Assembly: GCA_003427395.1 (NCBI GenBank)
Contig: BFEA01000448.1
Span: 191,004 to 233,991, forward strand
Direction: 5' to 3'
DNA: 42,988 bases
DNA from: Chara braunii
Taxonomy: Eukaryota; Streptophyta; Charophyceae; Charales; Characeae
This document shows, in pieces, positions 38,991 to 42,988 of the stretch. The notes under the pieces were generated by a model, which saw nothing but the letters and a program-made list of their open reading frames with translations, had not been told where the DNA came from and searched no databases. The translations under genes were made by a program, and so were the position numbers. The stretch's first letter is position 1; the number at the start of each line of letters is the position of its first letter.

Positions 38991-39728
38991 TGGGTCTCTG
39001 AGTATGGATTTCCCAAAACCATCGTATCCGACGGAGATGTTCGGTTCACTAGTCTACAATGGCAGAAGTTGATGGAAGTCTATGGGACCAGGTTGACCAT
39101 GTCGTCAGGTCGACATCCAGAAATGAATGGTCAAACTGAGCAAATGAATCATCTCTATCAACAACTTTTGCGAATGTATGTCCGTCCTGACCATATTGAT
39201 TGGGATGAGAACTTGCCTAAAATTACTAGTGCTTATAATAACAGTATATATACTGTCACAGGTAGAACGCCTAACGCACTGCACACATGATGGAAGCCTA
39301 GGCGTCCCATTGATGCACTAACCAGGGACCAGATTCAAAGGCTACCCCCAGGTAAGCGTTAATTCGCAATTTTGTTCGAAGAAGACATTAAGAAGGTGAA
39401 GGAAAACATACAGAAATCCCAACTGCAAATGATCGAACAAGCTAATAAACATCGTCGTCCTTCACAGTTGCAAGAAGGGGACTTTGTTTGGGTTAAGTCT
39501 AAATAGTTTTCCTTAAAACAAAATGTGTCTCAGAAACTGCTACCTGTCTACTACGGACCCTGGGAAGTTCTCAAAGTGATTGGAGGTGAAGATGGACCTT
39601 CCTACCACATAGATGTACCTCCACGCCTAATGACATACCCTGTCTTCCATGCGTCGTTATCATTGTTGACGTGGAGAGGAAAGAAACCCGGAGAAGAACA
39701 GGGGTCTGAAGGGATTATTACTGTGTGA
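38991..39728 (+). pseudogene. Integrase core and C-terminus of element 2
   Basis: Same frame beyond the stop: WVSEYGFPKTIVSDGDVRFTS (second Asp), GRHPEMNGQTEQMN (Glu), AYNNSIYTVTGRTPNAL, then EGDFVWVKSK and QKLLPVYYGPWEVLKVIG, the usual C-terminal strands, ending at TGA 39726-39728. Further stops lie near 39288, 39360 and 39505. Each, like the one at 38988, can come from CGA, CAA or CAG by one C-to-T change. No chromodomain is seen. Confidence 0.85.
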
Positions 39729-40092
39729 TCTTTCATCTTCTCCTTTGTCTATTCCCCCTCCACTCTCGTCTTGTGATGGTAATGAGGTACTGTTTGAGAT
39801 TTCACTTCACGATTTGGAGACTTTGATGTAGATAATGAGACTACTGATGTTTGACGACTTCTGAGTATCTCTGCCAGACTGGGTTCATTACAATACAATG
39901 TGATTCTGTTTGTTGGATTTACTTCTCTGTTTCAAGTGGAACAAAGTTATATTGGCTGTTTGTGTGTGGTTGATTTTTTTTCCGTTTTTGGACGCGTGTT
40001 TCATATGTGATACAAAGACAAAAAATAAGTTTTGCTCTATGCTTGTGAATTGTGGTTTTGGTTGACTTGGGTTCTGATCTGTTTCTGGCAGT
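39729..40092 (+). other. Non-coding DNA after element 2
   Basis: T-rich, no gene. It ends in CTGATCTGTTTCTGGCAG at about 40075-40092, which has the form of a pyrimidine-rich splice acceptor in front of the next open frame. Confidence 0.4.
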
Positions 40093-40365
40093 ATGTACAT
40101 CCACTGTGTGTCAGAGGGCGCATCGTTCCCAGATGTCGTTATAGACCATATCAATCACATGAAATGGATCGCACAAAATGCTGGGAAGATCAAACTCGGT
40201 TCAATAGGTGATCCTGTCATCGTGAGATCAGCAATATCCGTGATCCCTCTTGGATGGCAGGGGACCCCTGGTGAAGGTGGGTCGAGCCCCATGAAGGTCG
40301 AGCTGCAAGGATATGGACTCAACACGTGTACTCAAGTTCGAGCATCAGTAAATGGGCGATGGTAA
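40093..40365 (+). CDS. Short open frame, possible terminal exon of an unknown gene
   Basis: I do not recognise this protein. The 90-residue frame has mixed, non-repetitive composition, unlike other short frames here: a His/Val-rich start, then WIAQNAGKIKLGSIGDP, VIPLGWQGTPGEGGSSP and LNTCTQVRASVNGRW before TAA. The pyrimidine-rich tract and CAG just upstream suggest a splice acceptor, so it may be a last exon or a captured exon and not a one-exon gene. No upstream exon was found, and chance or retroelement origin is possible. Confidence 0.25.
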   Translation: MYIHCVSEGASFPDVVIDHINHMKWIAQNAGKIKLGSIGDPVIVRSAISVIPLGWQGTPGEGGSSPMKVELQGYGLNTCTQVRASVNGRW

Positions 40366-41060
40366 AGAACGCTCCCTTTCCCTCGGAAGTTTTGAACCAT
40401 GTGTGATTTTCATTTAAGGCTTTCAAGCAGTTTTGTCTTGTATGCTTGTGGGCTGCTCACCTGAAACTGCCGGCTGTGCCTTGCTGGATTGGGATGCACC
40501 TTTGATAGCCTAGCAAACTCGTATAGGGAGTCTATCAGTTTTCAAATTTCAGTCCCATTGGTGGTCGGTTCTTCCTGTCATTGGTTGCTGTAACATGTGG
40601 TCATTACTTGTAATTGACTGACGAAGAGGAGTGATCTGGGCCTCGAGTACCTTTTTCTCTCAGAAACTCTCTTTTCCTTGTACTCGGTTCGCACAGCCCT
40701 TTGTTTGTTGTATGCGCTTGTAGACATCCTCCAGGCTGCTTAGGTTTGTGGTCGGCCCCAGCCATGGTTTGCAATGGGTTGTGCGCAGTGGTCGATCCGT
40801 TAGTCAGATGATGCTCTGCATGGAATTGTGGAAACCTGCTGGCTCAACTTGGGTGTGATTTCTTGGTAGCCCAGCAAGGAGAATGATGTGGAGACAGGCT
40901 CGCTTCCAGTGCTCATATTCTACTTCTGTGTGTTTGACCATCAGATGATGCTCTCCATGGAATTGTGAAAACCTGTTGGGTGTGCTTTCTTTGTTGCCCA
41001 GCAAGGAGAGTGATGTGGAGACAGGTGCAATGACTTGCTGTTTTCTGGTTGCCTGTAGCC
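40366..41060 (+). other. Non-coding region with a 137-bp-period direct repeat
   Basis: TG-rich DNA without a protein-like frame. It would be the 3' UTR and flank if the preceding exon is real. The direct repeat at 40805-41025 is listed separately. Confidence 0.4.
40805..41025. repeat. Imperfect direct repeat, two units
   Basis: Units at 40805-40898 and 40942-41025 share CAGATGATGCTCT.CATGGA, ATTGTG.AAACCTG.TGG, GCCCAGCAAGGAGA.TGATG and TGGAGACAGG, with different short stretches between. Confidence 0.85.
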
Positions 41061-41660
41061 TCTCTCTGTCGAGGCTGTACTATAGGTAGGACAGATTCGC
41101 AATTTTGTTTGGCTGAGGGCTAACCGAAAGACCTACCTGTGAGGGAAATTCGTGAGGGACATATCTGCAAATTCGGGAAAGGTGCAGTCCCGGTACTAAC
41201 AGATTTCCCTACAGCTACCCTAACTGCGTACAGCAGGCCCGGGCTACCCCTAGGACAGACAGGCTCTAAGGGCCTATTCTGATAGACGGTCCTATAGCCT
41301 ATAGCCGGGTCCGGTAGAGGCCGAGAGGCCGAAACAGAAACGGTACCGGTCGGTCAGTCAGTCCGGTCTAGGTCGAGTCTAGGCTAGTGCAATCTATAGG
41401 TAGTATGGGCACATCGGTTCAGGGCTTTTGGGAGTTGGTACCGAGTACATCGCTGCTGCGCTACGTGTGAACCGGAAGTGGTAACGGCTCAGCATGGAAG
41501 GAGACAGGCATAGCCAGACCTTCGGAGCGCCGGCCACAGCTGGGACCTGCGCTGTACTCTGCCAGCAGGCAGGGGCTGACAGAGGTCTGGGCTATCGAGG
41601 TCTGCTGGAGGCGAGAGAGATTGGTGCCCTGCTGGACCCTCCTCCGGAGTGGGGTTCCAG
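41061..41660. other. Non-coding, GGCC/CCGG-rich
   Basis: Short palindromes such as GGTACCGGTCGG and CCTATAG..CTATAGC, no gene. Composition resembles the LTR-like regions. Confidence 0.35.
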
Positions 41661-41664
41661 GGTG

Positions 41665-41962
41665 GTGGCGCTGCAGCCATAGCTGCAGCTTCTTCCTCAG
41701 AGGTCATCTTGTCAGGGTTTGGTGGCGCTGCTGCAGACTTCCACCCTGGAAGTCTTCCGACACTTCGTCATCATCAGATACTGTGGCGCTAGTCTTCTTC
41801 TTCATCCTCTGAGTGGCGCTTGGCCTCAGAGGCCTGTTTCAGGTTGGCGCTTCCCTCAGGAGGCTGTATCTGGGTGGCGCTTGATGTTTCAGGGGCTCAG
41901 GGGTGTTACGAGTTGCTAATCAGGGTCGGGGAGTGAAGCGCTGCTCATTTCTGAGTGGCGCA
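41665..41962. repeat. Periodic GTGGCGCT motif, spacing about 30 bp
   Basis: GTGGCGCT or a one-base variant at 41665, 41722, 41783, 41813, 41844, 41874 and 41955. Intervals are 57, 61, 30, 31, 30 and 81, close to multiples of 30. Sequences between are not identical but often contain CCTCAGAGG-like palindromes. Confidence 0.7.
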
Positions 41963-42066
41963 CTGTAGTTCTGAAGTTATCCTCACAATTCAAGGCTCTG
42001 AGTTGAATAAACAGTGTGTAATTGGGTTTGGACTATCATGGTTTCATTGTTTCCTGGATGTGATCT

Positions 42067-42284
42067 GTGTGGCATACTGGGTAGCCACACGGGCCTACAG
42101 GGCCCGTCCCGGACATTCAGCCTAAAAGCCTAAAACTTAGGGCTTACAGGCCCCGTTCATTTCAGCCTGGATGCGGTGTGGCATACTGCGTAGCCACACG
42201 GGCCTACAGGGCCCGTCCCGGACATTCAGCCTAAAAGCCTAAAACTTAGGGCTTACAGGCCCCGTTCATTTCAGCCTGAATGCT
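42067..42284. repeat. Tandem duplication, 109-bp unit
   Basis: Units 42067-42175 and 42176-42284 are nearly identical. Each begins with a GTGTGGC/GCCACAC hairpin and an ACGGGCC/GGCCCGT hairpin. Confidence 0.9.
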
Positions 42285-42450
42285 GAAAAACGAGGGCCTG
42301 CAGNCCCTACCTCGTTTCAGCCTATTTCTGGGTCTTTGCAGACCCAGAGGTTCAGCCTGAAACGGAGGGCCATTTTCAGGCCCTCATGATTTCGACCTGC
42401 CCCTAAGACTCAGGCACGGAATGCGGAACAGGCCCAAAATAGCCTGTTCC
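42285..42450. repeat. Run of GC-rich hairpins
   Basis: Successive hairpins: AAACGAGG/CCTCGTTT around 42290-42318, CTGGGTCT/AGACCCAG (42329-42348), GAGGGCC/GGCCCTC (about 42366-42386), and GGAACAGGC/GCCTGTTCC (about 42426-42451). Stem sequences are unrelated to one another. Confidence 0.75.
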
Positions 42451-42988
42451 TCACATGCTCGAGCAGGAGCTGCAGCTGCAGCCCCTNCCTTCNGTCGGCA
42501 GGCTCAAGAGGCACACCCGTAGTACATAGGAAGGACCCATGCACTTCACGGGTNGTCAGTCAGTAGTCAGTAGGAGAGGTAGTCTTCAGGATTCGGCCGC
42601 AGCACTCAGGAGGAGCGCTGCAGTGGTCTCCAGCGCTAGGCCGTAGTGGTANAGTTAGCTGTAGTCTTCGGCGCTGGGCGCCATAGCTGAGCTGTAGTNT
42701 TCAGNGCTGGGCGCTGGTAGGAGGTAGGTCGTAGAGTGGAGAGAGACTGGCGGAGGCCAGCGTTACTTACCTGTGGCGCCATCGCTCCAGCTCCATCTTC
42801 GCGGTACCTGCATCAAGGCGCCAACTTCACAGGTTAGTACTGGACACAGAGAGAGCGAGAGAGAGTTCTTCTTCTTCCTCTTCTAAGTCCACCTTCTCTT
42901 CTCACCCTCTCGCCACCTGACTTCTCAGGCTACGACAGAGAGAGACAGAGTTGTGACTTGAGACTTGACGACATTGGATCCAGACTTG

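Larger units (their letters stand above)
37276..39728 (+). mobile_element. Ty3/gypsy element 2, right half (pol)
   Basis: Rest of the plus-strand element: remaining protease motif, RT, RNase H and integrase. It carries an internal deletion between protease and RT and four in-frame stops in the integrase. No LTR could be assigned with confidence; an LTR-like start near 41905 is a candidate. Confidence 0.9.
41905..42988 (+). repeat. LTR-like block, partial (right edge of window)
   Basis: An LTR could start at about 41906 with TGTTAC, preceded by purine-rich CAGGGGCTCAGGGG. Its far part (42580-42988), read on the minus strand, resembles the nested element LTRs as written in the window: GCAGGTACCGCG, an AGCTATGGCGCC-like word and then GGTAAG. 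It would therefore be a plus-strand LTR of a related family, possibly the 3' LTR of element 2. Several N bases are present. No gene is visible. Confidence 0.35.

Overview
This window looks like repeat-dominated nuclear DNA from a eukaryote. I see no bacterial gene organisation and no convincing intact host gene. The evidence is Ty3/gypsy retrotransposon proteins (CCHC zinc knuckle, protease, reverse transcriptase with YLDD, RNase H, integrase, chromodomain), primer-binding sites matching plant-type initiator tRNA-Met, a U6 snRNA-like sequence, repeated GTAAGT donors and abundant microsatellites. The gag style of the nested element recalls charophyte (Chara-like) elements from memory. A streptophyte alga is my best guess, held weakly.

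Layout. 1-2484: LTR-like, GC-hairpin-rich DNA on the minus strand, with an initiator-tRNA primer site at 1483-1497. 2485-6265 and 15273-16161: two halves of one plus-strand Ty3/gypsy chromovirus (element 1). 6266-15272: insertion A, 9,007 bp, with no recognisable protein. 16162-17760: tandem repeats and the leader of element 2. 17690-19312 and 37276-39728: two halves of a second plus-strand Ty3/gypsy element (element 2). 19313-37271: insertion B, 17,959 bp. B itself holds a complete minus-strand Ty3/gypsy element with LTRs (25638-35152, CTCTC target duplication), so B is about 8.4 kb net. 39729-42988: non-coding DNA with one short ORF that may be an exon, several repeats, and an LTR-like block running off the edge.

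The main discovery is that A and B are two copies of one non-protein-coding mobile family. Their ends are fixed to the base: removing the insertion plus one 4-bp duplication (CCGC for A, GTGC/GCGC for B) restores the host pol reading frame in both cases. Both begin TGTCG and end YGACA. Both carry the same modules in the same order: a terminal hairpin; a left arm of hairpins whose stems change in compensated pairs; conserved linker DNA; a long array of hairpins with a constant ACTTA loop and varying stems; a tRNA-sized cloverleaf-like block; a right arm of repeated modules with plus-strand splice donors; a U6 snRNA-like segment on the minus strand (antisense to the probable transcript); a conserved 43-nt block; and a terminal 30-nt hairpin. 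I know of no described family with this architecture.

No protein in the window is intact. Element 1 lacks the integrase core, element 2 has a deletion between protease and RT, and most in-frame stops are explained by C-to-T changes. The inferred order of events is: elements 1 and 2 inserted; A and B inserted into them; the nested LTR element inserted into B.
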